64,000 nucleotides of DNA from an uncultured Prevotella sp. (GTDB lineage Bacteria; Bacteroidota; Bacteroidia; Bacteroidales; Bacteroidaceae): NCBI GenBank assembly GCA_946403845.1, contig CAMJBL010000001.1, positions 62,001 through 126,000 on the forward strand, read 5' to 3'. Position numbers and translations under genes: made by a program. The notes under the pieces were generated by a model. It had not been told where the DNA came from and searched no databases. It saw nothing but the letters and a program-made list of their open reading frames with translations. Positions 51,981 through 61,514 of this stretch are shown one piece after another (positions within the stretch are counted from its first letter, which is position 1; every line of letters starts with the position of its first letter).

Positions 51981-53288
51981 ATGAGAAGAAATAAATATTG
52001 GCCACTTATAATAGTACTGATCTTGGGCGCAATTATGGCTCCTATTATAATCCGTTGTGATGATGGTAAATATATAGTCTCCTATGATGCTATACCTCCT
52101 GTTAAACCATATAAACCATCCAAGGTTAAGCTATATATCGAGAATTCAGGTAGTATGGATGGGTATATGTTTGATGGATCAGAACTTAAAGATGCTGTCT
52201 ATAGCTATGTTAGTGGTTTATCAACACATTCTGATACTACGGAATTATTTTTTGTTAATAGTAATGTTTATAGTGTCAAAGCTCCATTGCACGATTTTAT
52301 ATATGCGATGTCACCAACTGCATTCCACAGTTCCCCTGGCAATAAGGCAAACACTGATATTGCAGATATTTTCAGCATGGTTCTTTCTCAAATAGAAGAG
52401 AATAGCGTTAATATACTTGTTACTGATGCAATATTAGATTTACCTTCAGGATCGACAGTCTTCTTTCGTACAAAGCAGACTCAAATCAAGTCTATATTTG
52501 AAAACTATTTAAAGGTGAATCCCAATTTTGCTATAGAGATTTTCCGTATGTTATCACGGTTCAATGGCAAATATTATTATACTGGAGGCAATGTCACTTT
52601 ATCGGATCAACAACGGCCATATTACATGTTTGTCATGGGTGACAAGCAAGCGTTGAGTTCAGCAAACGGCATTGTCGCAAAGAGCCTGATACAACATGGA
52701 GTTGAAGATTACTATGCATATTCTTCATATACTCAGGTTCCTTTTGTGGTAGAGAATAAGAAAAAAAAGGGAAATGGTGGGTATTTTGAAGTGCGGTTAC
52801 AACAGAAGTCTGTTCCTGTCATAGCAAAGGTAGACCTTCAGTATACTCTTCATGAAGATGAGTTTCTAATTGAACCCAATTTGTATGCTATTGCGTTTGG
52901 AGATGATAGCATTAAGATTAAAACCATTAAAGAGTTGCCAAAGGAGCCAGAATATACACATGCATTTACTTTGTCATTGCCAGAAAATGCAACAGAAGGA
53001 AGTGTAAACCTGTATTTCTGTCCTCCACCTTATCCGCTTTGGTTGGAAGACGCTAATGACGATTTATCCGATGCTTCAGTAGCAACGACCATGAAGACAA
53101 CGGGTATTAAATACGTTGTCGAAGGTATATCTGATGCATTTGCGAGTACATGCGTAAATAATCCAGCACCATTTACAAATGGAGACAAGGTATATACTCC
53201 TAAGTCTAAAGCTGACAAGAAGCCTATTCCTGTGTTGGCGGGGTGGAAATTCCGTTTGGACAAGAAAGCTAATTATAAAAAACCTTAG
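51981..53288 (+). CDS. Membrane-anchored vWA-like protein
   Basis: A 435-residue protein with one N-terminal transmembrane helix (about 7-26, YWPLIIVLILGAIMAPIII) and a von Willebrand A-like domain from about residue 48. The first metal-site motif is YIENSGSMDGY, so the Asp of the classical DxSxS is Asn here. The other elements are present: a KANTDIADIF threonine segment and NILVTDAI for the last acidic strand. Its C-terminal 150 residues look like a separate beta domain. Orientation is probably extracytoplasmic. It is the first gene of a ten-gene AT-rich operon, suggesting a structural or ligand-sensing part of the machine. Confidence 0.75.
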   Translation: MRRNKYWPLIIVLILGAIMAPIIIRCDDGKYIVSYDAIPPVKPYKPSKVKLYIENSGSMDGYMFDGSELKDAVYSYVSGLSTHSDTTELFFVNSNVYSVKAPLHDFIYAMSPTAFHSSPGNKANTDIADIFSMVLSQIEENSVNILVTDAILDLPSGSTVFFRTKQTQIKSIFENYLKVNPNFAIEIFRMLSRFNGKYYYTGGNVTLSDQQRPYYMFVMGDKQALSSANGIVAKSLIQHGVEDYYAYSSYTQVPFVVENKKKKGNGGYFEVRLQQKSVPVIAKVDLQYTLHEDEFLIEPNLYAIAFGDDSIKIKTIKELPKEPEYTHAFTLSLPENATEGSVNLYFCPPPYPLWLEDANDDLSDASVATTMKTTGIKYVVEGISDAFASTCVNNPAPFTNGDKVYTPKSKADKKPIPVLAGWKFRLDKKANYKKP

Positions 53289-53316
53289 AGGAAAATTAAT
53301 AAATAATGTTTAATAT

Positions 53317-53742
53317 ATGGATAAAATCTATACTTTACTCTCTGGCCTATATGGTGACGAACTCCATGATTTCCTTCTTGGAGTCAATGGTATGAATGGC
53401 ACTAACCTTTTTAATGTCATGTTTGTAGTACTACTTATTATTTCTATGTTGTTAACTCCTTTCTTTTATTATAAGCTTTGGGATAGGGCAACATGGGCGA
53501 GCATCGGAAAATGGTTGGTTATGCTGTTAGTAAATGCCACCATTGTATTCTTGGTTAATGTAATTTGGTTGCATTTTCTTTCTGATAAGATGGTAGATGA
53601 AGAGGGTGAGGCTCTTTCTATAGGTCTTTCTAATATAATAGGATTTGGTTTTGCATCCGTTATTCTTGCTTCGTTATTATTTTCCGTTGCCTCGTTGGGT
53701 TGGAAAACGCAAAGTGTTAATTGTCCACACATTCCATTATAA
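53317..53742 (+). CDS. Small membrane protein with three helices
   Basis: A 141-residue inner-membrane protein with three hydrophobic segments (about 31-53, 66-88 and 103-128). A glycine-rich N-terminal part (LLGVNGMNGTN) and a short acidic loop (DKMVDEEGE) separate the helices. I do not recognise the family. It lies 28 bases after the vWA gene and 12 before the tubulin-like gene and probably anchors or links other products of the operon. Confidence 0.8.
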   Translation: MDKIYTLLSGLYGDELHDFLLGVNGMNGTNLFNVMFVVLLIISMLLTPFFYYKLWDRATWASIGKWLVMLLVNATIVFLVNVIWLHFLSDKMVDEEGEALSIGLSNIIGFGFASVILASLLFSVASLGWKTQSVNCPHIPL

Positions 53743-53754
53743 ATCTCAGATGTT

Positions 53755-55182
53755 ATGTCAAAATTATATGTATTTGCAATAGGAGGAACAGGCTCAAGAG
53801 TCCTGCGCTCCCTCACAATGCTTGCAGCTGCAGGTGTAGATGTACATGCGAATGAGATAGTTCCAATTATCATTGATCCTGATGCTTCAAATGCAGATCT
53901 AACTCGTACAGTCACTTTAATGAATTGTTATTCTTCAATTCGTAAAGGTATTGAGTTTAGTGACACTAACGAAACTACTTTCCTTAGGCCTGAAATTAGT
54001 CAGTATGTGCAAAACTATACTTTACACATTAAAGACACAGAGAATAGGCGCTTTGACCAGTTTATAGAATATGCTTCCCTTTCTTTGGAAAACAAGGCTA
54101 TGATGAGCATGTTGTTTTCGGAGAAAAACCTTAATGCACAGATGCAGGTAGGATTTAAAGGTAATCCAAATATTGGTAGCGTTGTATTGAATCAGATTGT
54201 TTCTTCACCTCAGTTTGATGAGTTTGCAACTTCATTTGCCGCAGGCGACAAAATATTTATAATAAGTTCAATTTTTGGTGGAACAGGTGCAAGTGGATTC
54301 CCATTGTTATTAAAGACTCTTCGTGATAAAAATGCATCATTCCCCAACCATAGTATAATTAATAATGCTGAAATTGGTGCTATTACGATTCTTCCATATT
54401 TTAAATTGCAACCATCTGAGCAAAGTGAAATAGATTCATCTACATTCATTTCAAAAGCTCGTTCAGCTTTGGCTTATTATGAAACAAATGTAGTTGGGAA
54501 TAATTCCATTAACGCGTTATATTACCTAGCCGATGATGGTAATATATACGAAAATAATGATGGAGGTAGTATGCAGCAGAATCCTGCTCATATTATTGAA
54601 TTTGTAGCAGCAACAGCTGCAATTAATTTCATGAATAATAATTATTCAGGTAGATATATGAATCTTGAGTTTGGTATTCAAGATATTAATGATAATGATG
54701 GAGTCACTTTTGGTAAATTCTATTCAGAAACATCGGGTTTACTGATGAAACCTATGACTCAGTTGGCTTTGATGGCAAATTGCCTTCAGGAAGGAAGTCC
54801 TCAATATAATTTGGTGACCTCTAAGTCTTTGGCTGCAAACTTAACTATATGTGCTAAAGAGAGTTTGTATACTACACCATATTTCAAGGAATTAAAGGCT
54901 TTCCTTGTAAAATACAAAGAGTGGCTTAAAGAGTTAGATGATAATAAACGGTCTTTAAATCTATTTAATTTGGAGTGTGCTGACAAACCTTTTGAATTGC
55001 TTACTGATCGTAAATCACACCAAGGTGGATTCTTAAGCTTCGAAAAGAAAGATTATGAGGCTTTTTACGGTGCTCTTAATAAAGCTGCTCAAGAGGTACG
55101 AGGAGATAAAGCGTCTAGCTTATTTATAGAGATGTTCTCGCGAGCAACAAAGAAATTGGTAGAAGAAAAACTTAAAATGTAA
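53755..55182 (+). CDS. Tubulin/FtsZ-like GTPase-fold protein
   Basis: A 475-residue soluble protein with two hallmarks of the tubulin-like fold: an N-terminal Rossmann-type strand and loop YVFAIGGTGSRVLRSL (residues 5-20) and the tubulin signature-like loop SSIFGGTGASGFPLLL (about 170-186), corresponding to the GGGTGSG of FtsZ. It best fits the Tubulin_2-type bacterial proteins rather than FtsZ: the C-terminal FtsZ partner-binding peptide is absent and the C-terminal 150 residues are unrelated helices. It may polymerise with GTP in the cytoplasm. Only five bases separate it from the actin-like gene. Confidence 0.78.
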   Translation: MSKLYVFAIGGTGSRVLRSLTMLAAAGVDVHANEIVPIIIDPDASNADLTRTVTLMNCYSSIRKGIEFSDTNETTFLRPEISQYVQNYTLHIKDTENRRFDQFIEYASLSLENKAMMSMLFSEKNLNAQMQVGFKGNPNIGSVVLNQIVSSPQFDEFATSFAAGDKIFIISSIFGGTGASGFPLLLKTLRDKNASFPNHSIINNAEIGAITILPYFKLQPSEQSEIDSSTFISKARSALAYYETNVVGNNSINALYYLADDGNIYENNDGGSMQQNPAHIIEFVAATAAINFMNNNYSGRYMNLEFGIQDINDNDGVTFGKFYSETSGLLMKPMTQLALMANCLQEGSPQYNLVTSKSLAANLTICAKESLYTTPYFKELKAFLVKYKEWLKELDDNKRSLNLFNLECADKPFELLTDRKSHQGGFLSFEKKDYEAFYGALNKAAQEVRGDKASSLFIEMFSRATKKLVEEKLKM

Positions 55183-55187
55183 ATGTT

Positions 55188-58100
55188 ATGTCAAAGATAT
55201 TTAGATTAGGTGAAGGCCCCCGCACTTATACTGATTGGTCCGAATCGCCTTCTTTCCCATATGACAGTAATGCTAGAAAGAAGATACAAGATCCTGATGG
55301 CGCAACTGCTGAGAAGGAAATTACGTCAATTCCCTCTCCATTCGCTCGTATTGATTTGATAAAGAATGCTTTTCGCGAGGTTTGTGATAATCAAGACCTT
55401 GATGGTCATACAATCTTCCATAAGATGGTGTCTGATGCGCTAGATATTGGTGAGATATTCTTTAATATCGATCGTTTCAATGATAAAGTTGAGATCATTA
55501 CCTGGAATCCTGCAAGTTGTATTAAGGAGATGAAAAACTCTGATCTTGATGGTCATCATTATTTAGGTGATGTCCTTGATAAGTATCTTGATTCTGATGC
55601 TAAGGCGTATAACTTTGACTCCATGCAGAATATATATATTCTCAATTATAAGAATGGTATAAAAGAACTGAATATTATAGGCGCTACATCCCCAGCCACG
55701 TTATTCTTCTCAAATGCCAACGATTTAAGCTACCTTTCGGATGAACTGTCGTTTGAGTTAGATAAACCATTTGATAATAAATATAATCCCCTTTATAAGC
55801 GAGATTCTCAGTACGTAAAAGCACTATTCCTTTACAGAAAAGTTTATCCAGGCTTTGCTACTGCTTTTCGTGAATTGAATGATTATTTCGACTTGACATT
55901 CCAAAAGCTATCTCCCGAGCTTCGTAATGAAATTCGTGATTTGAGCGCAAATGATGTGGGGAGTTATGGAACGATTTCTGTTACTCGAGGTAATCTAAAC
56001 GACATTGTTGAAGTGCTAGGACAGAATCTATTCAAATTAAAAGGTACGACCTCAATTGAGAATTCGGACTTCCTGATAGATTCAGCTAAGTGTGATGACC
56101 AGATATTGGTATTACCTATTGATAAGGGTAATACGTATAGCGACTTGATTTATGTGACAGAGAGATGGGGTGAAGAGAACTTTGCGCAAGCATATGATAG
56201 GAGGGAAATATCTGAAAGAACCCTTCCTTCTCGTGGTGATAAAAAGCCATATCTTACTATAAGCGATTTCTTGGAGCCGGAAATTATACGAGTGCCATAC
56301 TTGTTGAATGAAGATGATTTCTATACGGCTCATAATCGTAAGAATGGTGAGGAAGCAACTTTCTTACTACCACTCAAGCCGCTATTCTTTAAGTATTTTA
56401 GCGTAAATGATATCACCGAAAAAAATCTGATAACAGTTACAACGTTGTCAAGATCTTCTGCTGAGGTGACATTGCGCATACCTATTCGTAGCAAGCAACA
56501 ACCCAAGCAAATAGTGTATTCACGTACATATTATGATTCAAATGCTGACCCAGACGAAAAAAACAACAAGGGAGCTGTTGTCGAGATGAAAATCTCTGGA
56601 TTTGTTATGCCAAATGTACGTTTTATGCGTCCAGAAGAAGCAATCTATAAAGTTGGTTTGGTAATGATGAACGCCAATCGATATATGCTTGATTTCTATA
56701 AAGACGATCAGATTATCAGTGCAATTACACCTTCTGTAAGACAAGGTGCGAACGAACTTGCTAAGAATGCTGTATATACAATAGAAAAAAGCAACTTTGA
56801 TTACATACGAGTGTCATCAAATACAACAGCACATAGTGTAATTATACCAAGATTTAAGTCTCAGACAATTAACAATGAGTTTAAGTTTGCTGTAGATCTT
56901 GGTACATCAAATACTCATATCGAGGTTTCTATGAATGGACGCGAATCAGAAGCTTATGGTTATCAGAAGTCTCCTGTAAGCATGTTCTTCTTGCAAACGT
57001 TTGATGATCATGGGGCCCCTAAGAATCTCCAGATTGAGAATAATATTATGGAAAAGGACATGTTGCCAACTGTAGTTGGTAAAAATTCTGATTTCCGTTT
57101 CCCAACTCGGACAATATTGTCTTGTGCAAAGAGTATTGACTGGTCTGCAAATTTGAATTGCTTTGAAATGCATAATTTACCATTGACATATGGTAAACGT
57201 GTAGAATTATCATATAATGATTATCATTATGATATCAAGTGGGGAACTGATGAAAAAGATAAAGAAATTCTACGTTGCTATGTCGAAGACCTATTGTTCA
57301 TGCTTCGTACTAAGGTTGTTGCTGAAGGTGGAGACCTCACAAAGACCAAGTTGACTTGGTTCTTCCCAATTAGTATGCCGATAGGAAGAAAGGAAAAGCT
57401 ATCTAAGATATGGAATGAGTTGTATTATAAGTACTTCCCAGGTGCAGTTAATGGCATTGAAGCGATGTCTGAATCATATGCTCCTGTTCTTCATTATCGT
57501 AATGAGAATACAACGGTTTCAAATCTTATCAATATTGATATTGGTGGTGGTACCACTGATGTTGCATACTTTGTAGATAAAGAGTTGTCTTTTGTCACAT
57601 CATTTAGGTTTGCTGCTAATGACATCTTCCAGGATGCTTATGCGAAGGATACAGTTCACAATGGAATTGTTGATGCATATAAGGATAAAATTAAGGCTGT
57701 ATTGGAATCGAATTCTGCAGATGCAGCAGTGCGTGACGTATTATCAATCTTTGATTCAGACAACAATCGCCATCCTGCAAATATGGCGTCATTCTTATTC
57801 TCATTGCGAGACAATCAGAATTTGAAGAATGTGAATAAAAATAAGATTGATTTTAATGAACTCCTTCAAGATGACGAGCAGTTCAAGATTGTCTTTATAT
57901 TATTCTATACTGCTATTATTTACCATATTGCTCAAATTGTTAAGCTACAGCAATTACCATTACCTCGTCATATATCATTAAGCGGTAATGGCAGTAAAGT
58001 AATTAAAATTATCTCTACAGATAGTTCGATCCTTTCTTCATATACGAAGAAAATCTTCGAAATAGTTACTGGACAGAGTTATGATGGTAATCCTCTTGGT

Positions 58101-58529
58101 ATCATTGGTCTTGATAAAGAAGGCTCAAAAGAGTCTACATGCAAAGGTGGAATTTTAGGAACAGAGCCAACAGGAAATAAGGAAAAACAAGTAGTCCTGA
58201 AGTCTAATGGTGATGAACTGATGGCTGATGTTGTATTTGGCGCTGTTGATGATGCCTATAAGAGAATGGTAGAGCAAAGTGCAGGTAAATTCTTTGAATT
58301 CTTCTTCTCGCTGTGTTCGAAGTATAATATGAAGGACAACTTCGGAATTACAAATAATAGCATTAGTACTGCTAAAAAGTATTGTGATCAAGACCTTGCT
58401 ACGTTTATAAACCGTGGTTTGGAACAGCAGCGTAAAGACTACGAGGATTCTGATCCTCTACGCGAGACGTTGTTCTTCTATCCATTGAAGGGCTTCTTGA
58501 GTAACCTTATTAACAATTTAAATGAGTAA
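55188..58529 (+). CDS. Large protein with C-terminal actin/Hsp70-type ATPase domain
   Basis: A 1113-residue protein. Residues about 560-1000 hold an actin/Hsp70-superfamily ATPase: phosphate-1 FAVDLGTSNTHIEV (about 567), phosphate-2 INIDIGGGTTDVAYF (about 783) and adenosine motif HISLSGNGSKVIKI (about 927). The N-terminal 560 residues form unrecognised globular domains and are as large as the ATPase. The plan is somewhat like the SrfB virulence-factor family, which is also large and Hsp70-like, but I cannot confirm membership. No signal peptide or membrane helix is seen. It probably acts in the cytoplasm with the tubulin-like and motor proteins. Confidence 0.8.
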   Translation: MSKIFRLGEGPRTYTDWSESPSFPYDSNARKKIQDPDGATAEKEITSIPSPFARIDLIKNAFREVCDNQDLDGHTIFHKMVSDALDIGEIFFNIDRFNDKVEIITWNPASCIKEMKNSDLDGHHYLGDVLDKYLDSDAKAYNFDSMQNIYILNYKNGIKELNIIGATSPATLFFSNANDLSYLSDELSFELDKPFDNKYNPLYKRDSQYVKALFLYRKVYPGFATAFRELNDYFDLTFQKLSPELRNEIRDLSANDVGSYGTISVTRGNLNDIVEVLGQNLFKLKGTTSIENSDFLIDSAKCDDQILVLPIDKGNTYSDLIYVTERWGEENFAQAYDRREISERTLPSRGDKKPYLTISDFLEPEIIRVPYLLNEDDFYTAHNRKNGEEATFLLPLKPLFFKYFSVNDITEKNLITVTTLSRSSAEVTLRIPIRSKQQPKQIVYSRTYYDSNADPDEKNNKGAVVEMKISGFVMPNVRFMRPEEAIYKVGLVMMNANRYMLDFYKDDQIISAITPSVRQGANELAKNAVYTIEKSNFDYIRVSSNTTAHSVIIPRFKSQTINNEFKFAVDLGTSNTHIEVSMNGRESEAYGYQKSPVSMFFLQTFDDHGAPKNLQIENNIMEKDMLPTVVGKNSDFRFPTRTILSCAKSIDWSANLNCFEMHNLPLTYGKRVELSYNDYHYDIKWGTDEKDKEILRCYVEDLLFMLRTKVVAEGGDLTKTKLTWFFPISMPIGRKEKLSKIWNELYYKYFPGAVNGIEAMSESYAPVLHYRNENTTVSNLINIDIGGGTTDVAYFVDKELSFVTSFRFAANDIFQDAYAKDTVHNGIVDAYKDKIKAVLESNSADAAVRDVLSIFDSDNNRHPANMASFLFSLRDNQNLKNVNKNKIDFNELLQDDEQFKIVFILFYTAIIYHIAQIVKLQQLPLPRHISLSGNGSKVIKIISTDSSILSSYTKKIFEIVTGQSYDGNPLGIIGLDKEGSKESTCKGGILGTEPTGNKEKQVVLKSNGDELMADVVFGAVDDAYKRMVEQSAGKFFEFFFSLCSKYNMKDNFGITNNSISTAKKYCDQDLATFINRGLEQQRKDYEDSDPLRETLFFYPLKGFLSNLINNLNE

Positions 58530-58531
58530 TT

Positions 58532-59263
58532 ATGAAATTGATTCAAGAACATAGCTTACTGATAATTGCAATATTATTAGTATTGCTTATAATATCTGTT
58601 CTCTTTTATTTTTTAAGGGAACGTAATTCTCGTGATGATTCTAGTGGTATCTCGCGTCGAGGATCAGTTTCAAAAGAAAAATTTAATCTCGTTTTTAATC
58701 AGAGAAATGAGGAATCTCAAGAAAAAGTGAAATTTGAGAATCTTTATAATGATTATAGAGAAAAATATGAGAAGGCATGTGTTGAAATCGGTAAACTCAA
58801 AAGCAGAATAGATGAACTAACTCGAGATTATAACGAGTTGAGTGAGTTATATAACAAAGATACTGCTCCTTATGATGTCGATGAGAAATCAGAAGGAGCA
58901 AATCCTATAGTTGACCATTCTTTAGAGAGTGAAACGACTCAAGGAGCGATAGTGGGGCAAAAAATAAAGTACGCATCTTTCCCTCGCTCTGCTGGTAACA
59001 CCATATATTTCTCTGATCTGACAGATAAACTTGTAGATGATTCTTATTTTGAAATAAGACTCTCTGGTGATACAGACAAAGCTTCTTTCAGACCATTGGA
59101 TTTTATGAAAATTCGCAACTATGATCCTGCTATGGCAGCAATACTTACGGATGGCGTGAAACCTAATGTCGCATCTACTGTACTTGGTGTAGAACCAGGA
59201 GATGTGTGTTTAGAAGGCAATGATTGGATTATTAAAAAATTGGCAAAAGTAAAATTGGCATAA
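58532..59263 (+). CDS. Membrane-anchored coiled-coil protein
   Basis: A 243-residue protein with one N-terminal helix (about 8-28), a basic stretch (RERNSRDDS, SRRGS), a coiled coil (about 55-110, NLYNDYREKYEKACVEIGKL) and a C-terminal globular domain (about 145-243) with no recognised family. The basic residues after the helix put the coiled coil in the cytoplasm. It lies two bases after the actin-like gene and one base before the ZorA-like gene, so it may couple the ATPase to the membrane motor or act as a GrpE-like exchange partner; both are guesses. Confidence 0.75.
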   Translation: MKLIQEHSLLIIAILLVLLIISVLFYFLRERNSRDDSSGISRRGSVSKEKFNLVFNQRNEESQEKVKFENLYNDYREKYEKACVEIGKLKSRIDELTRDYNELSELYNKDTAPYDVDEKSEGANPIVDHSLESETTQGAIVGQKIKYASFPRSAGNTIYFSDLTDKLVDDSYFEIRLSGDTDKASFRPLDFMKIRNYDPAMAAILTDGVKPNVASTVLGVEPGDVCLEGNDWIIKKLAKVKLA

Positions 59264-59264
59264 A

Positions 59265-60878
59265 ATGGATTTGACATTTCCCATGATTCTAACCATTACT
59301 GTTGTATTAGTAGTGGTTTGTTTTCAGTTATATAAATTCTTTGAAAATCGCAAAAGAATTAATTTGTTCAGTAGCATTTTTGCTGGACAAGATTATGATT
59401 TGGTAAGAAATGAAAGTGAGCTGGTAGTAGGTATCACAGGTTCTGGTAATGAAATCTTTGATGATATAAAAAGTTCAATAAATGGCTATCTTAAAGGTAC
59501 AAAAGGTACTGAGGTTGATTTTCAACTACTAAAAGATTCCGTTGATCGTCATTGTGATATGATTGAGGATGAGATCAATTCGCAGATGCCTTTGCCTTTG
59601 TACTTTGGACTCGCAGGTACTATGGGTGGTGCAATTATTGGGCTTATGGCTTTAGTGTGGGGTGATGCAATCCTTCAGTTGATGGCCGGTGATTTAGGTT
59701 CAGCTGGGAATAATGCAGCGAACAATATCAACGATCTGCTATGGGGCGTTGCCATTGCCATGCTAGCTAGTGCTATTGGCATTATATTGACATCATTAAA
59801 CACAGTTTATTTTAAAAACAAAAAACTGCAAGAAGAAACAGAAAAGAACATATTTCTTGCATGGATGCAGTCGCGTGTTTTGGCTGCTGTTCCTTCTACT
59901 GTTTCTCAGCAAATGAAGGCCTTGGTAAACCAATTGGTCACTTTTAATAGGACCTTCAAATCAAATACTGATGCAATCACTACAACTCTAGACAAAGCAA
60001 AAGAAGTCTACAAATCGCAAGCTGATGTTATCGAAGAATACAAAGCTATTGACTTGGAGGCTATTGCAACTGGAGTAAGTAGTATTATGCGTCGATTAAG
60101 AAGTAGCACTGAAAGCTTAGACAACTTTACTCAATATCTGGATAAGGTCCATGATTATTATGAGAAAATGCAAGTCTTTGCAGAAAACCTGAATAAGGAG
60201 TCAGAGAGAATTGGCATACTTCAGGATATTCAGAGGTTCTTCCAATCTCACAAGGGCGTTATTGCAGAGGAAACAGCTGATGCTCATAAAAACATCCAGG
60301 AGTCAATAAAAGCGGTGCAGGAATCTACTGAACAGCAAGTTAATGAGACTTATGCTGCCCTTACTGAACAATCGCAGAAACTAAAGAATGCTGTTGACGA
60401 AAATAACAAACAGTTTGAAGAACTCTGTCAGGATATGCGTAATAAGTTCAAGGAACAAATGGACGAAATGCCTGAAGTTGCACAAAGCTTGAAGAAACTT
60501 GAAGACATACCTAATCAATTAGAGGCTGTAGTTTCAAAGATTACCCAATCACAAGAACGTCTTGCATTGGATTTCCTTGCAGCAGCAAAACAGATTGTAG
60601 ATACTGTTGGCAAGGAAAAGAAAGATCCATTTATTATTAAAGATGGTTTTAATTCTAACCAAGTACCAGTTAAAGAGATCATTCCTTCAAGCCTCAAATG
60701 GATAATTGTTGGTGGTATAATCGTAATGTCTATAGCTACAGTAGGGAATACGGCTTATAATATATGGAAGGGTGAAATAGCCCCAGTCCAGATTGTACAG
60801 GAAGAGGAACTTGTAGATAGCGTTGCAGCTACGATTCCTATACAGGTTGTTGACAGTACCCTTGTTCAGAACCCATAA
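59265..60878 (+). CDS. MotA/TolQ/ExbB-family proton channel with long coiled-coil tail (ZorA-like)
   Basis: A 537-residue protein. TM1 is at about 6-26, TM2 at 108-130 with PLYFGLAGTMGGAIIGLM, the conserved TolQ/ExbB/MotA helix, and TM3 at 156-180 (LLWGVAIAMLASAIGIILTS). A cytoplasmic coiled-coil tail follows (about 200-475), as in ZorA of the Zorya defence system. Unlike the classical family, a further hydrophobic helix (about 483-505, LKWIIVGGIIVMSIATVG) and a short end follow the tail. With the next gene it should form an ion-driven stator in the inner membrane. The start ATG is one base after the previous stop. Confidence 0.85.
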   Translation: MDLTFPMILTITVVLVVVCFQLYKFFENRKRINLFSSIFAGQDYDLVRNESELVVGITGSGNEIFDDIKSSINGYLKGTKGTEVDFQLLKDSVDRHCDMIEDEINSQMPLPLYFGLAGTMGGAIIGLMALVWGDAILQLMAGDLGSAGNNAANNINDLLWGVAIAMLASAIGIILTSLNTVYFKNKKLQEETEKNIFLAWMQSRVLAAVPSTVSQQMKALVNQLVTFNRTFKSNTDAITTTLDKAKEVYKSQADVIEEYKAIDLEAIATGVSSIMRRLRSSTESLDNFTQYLDKVHDYYEKMQVFAENLNKESERIGILQDIQRFFQSHKGVIAEETADAHKNIQESIKAVQESTEQQVNETYAALTEQSQKLKNAVDENNKQFEELCQDMRNKFKEQMDEMPEVAQSLKKLEDIPNQLEAVVSKITQSQERLALDFLAAAKQIVDTVGKEKKDPFIIKDGFNSNQVPVKEIIPSSLKWIIVGGIIVMSIATVGNTAYNIWKGEIAPVQIVQEEELVDSVAATIPIQVVDSTLVQNP

Positions 60879-60893
60879 ATGATTTTTTGAAGT

Positions 60894-61514
60894 ATGAAGA
60901 AATCAAAAGAGTCTTTCTTTTGGACAAGTTATTCCGATTTGATGACAAGCCTATTCATTATCATGTTGGTCCTTTTTGTCTTGGTAATAGTGCTGCTTAA
61001 CAAACGAATGGAGGCTACTATCATAGAGCTTGAGGATATAAAGAAGGTGGAAGCATCAACTCGTGACCTCGAAGGTAAATTCTTTACTTACAATAAGGAA
61101 TATGAAAAGTTTATTCTTAATATAGACTGTCAATTTCCCGTAAGCAAGTATGATATAGGACTTTTAAGTGATACTACAAGGTCTCAGTTGATGGACGCAG
61201 GTCAACAAGTAAAGGATTTCTTAGAGAAACATTCAGAGAATCAATATCTGGTTATTGTTGAGGGGCAGGCTTCTGCTAATTCCGAAGCGATGATGGAGTT
61301 TAATTACAATCTTTCATATCAACGAGCTTTGAGCCTTATTAAGTTTTGGGCAACAAATCCAAATGTTAAATTTTCAGAAAAGAATTGCGAACTCCAAATT
61401 GCCGGTAGCGGAGATGGTAGACTCAGCGCGAAAACTATGCGTGATTCTGTAAATGAAAAGAATCAGAGGTTTCTAATTTATATTATACCTAAGAATATCA
61501 TCAAAAAACAATAG
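60894..61514 (+). CDS. MotB/ZorB-like protein with OmpA-type peptidoglycan-binding domain
   Basis: A 206-residue protein with one N-terminal transmembrane helix (about 16-37). The motif WTSYSDLMTSLFIIM carries the membrane aspartate (Asp15) that conducts protons in MotB and ZorB. A short periplasmic linker leads to an OmpA/MotB-C domain (about 75-200) with YLVIVEGQASANSE and NYNLSYQRALSLIKFW, where RALSLI matches the peptidoglycan-binding helix. It is the partner of the preceding channel and should anchor the stator to the cell wall. Confidence 0.88.
   Translation: MKKSKESFFWTSYSDLMTSLFIIMLVLFVLVIVLLNKRMEATIIELEDIKKVEASTRDLEGKFFTYNKEYEKFILNIDCQFPVSKYDIGLLSDTTRSQLMDAGQQVKDFLEKHSENQYLVIVEGQASANSEAMMEFNYNLSYQRALSLIKFWATNPNVKFSEKNCELQIAGSGDGRLSAKTMRDSVNEKNQRFLIYIIPKNIIKKQ

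Noticed and set aside
59265..61514. Flagellar MotAB, Tol-Pal or gliding GldLM genes
   Set aside because: The channel has a long coiled-coil tail, no flagellar, TolA/TolB or Gld genes are nearby, and the plug motif is SDLMTS as in ZorB.
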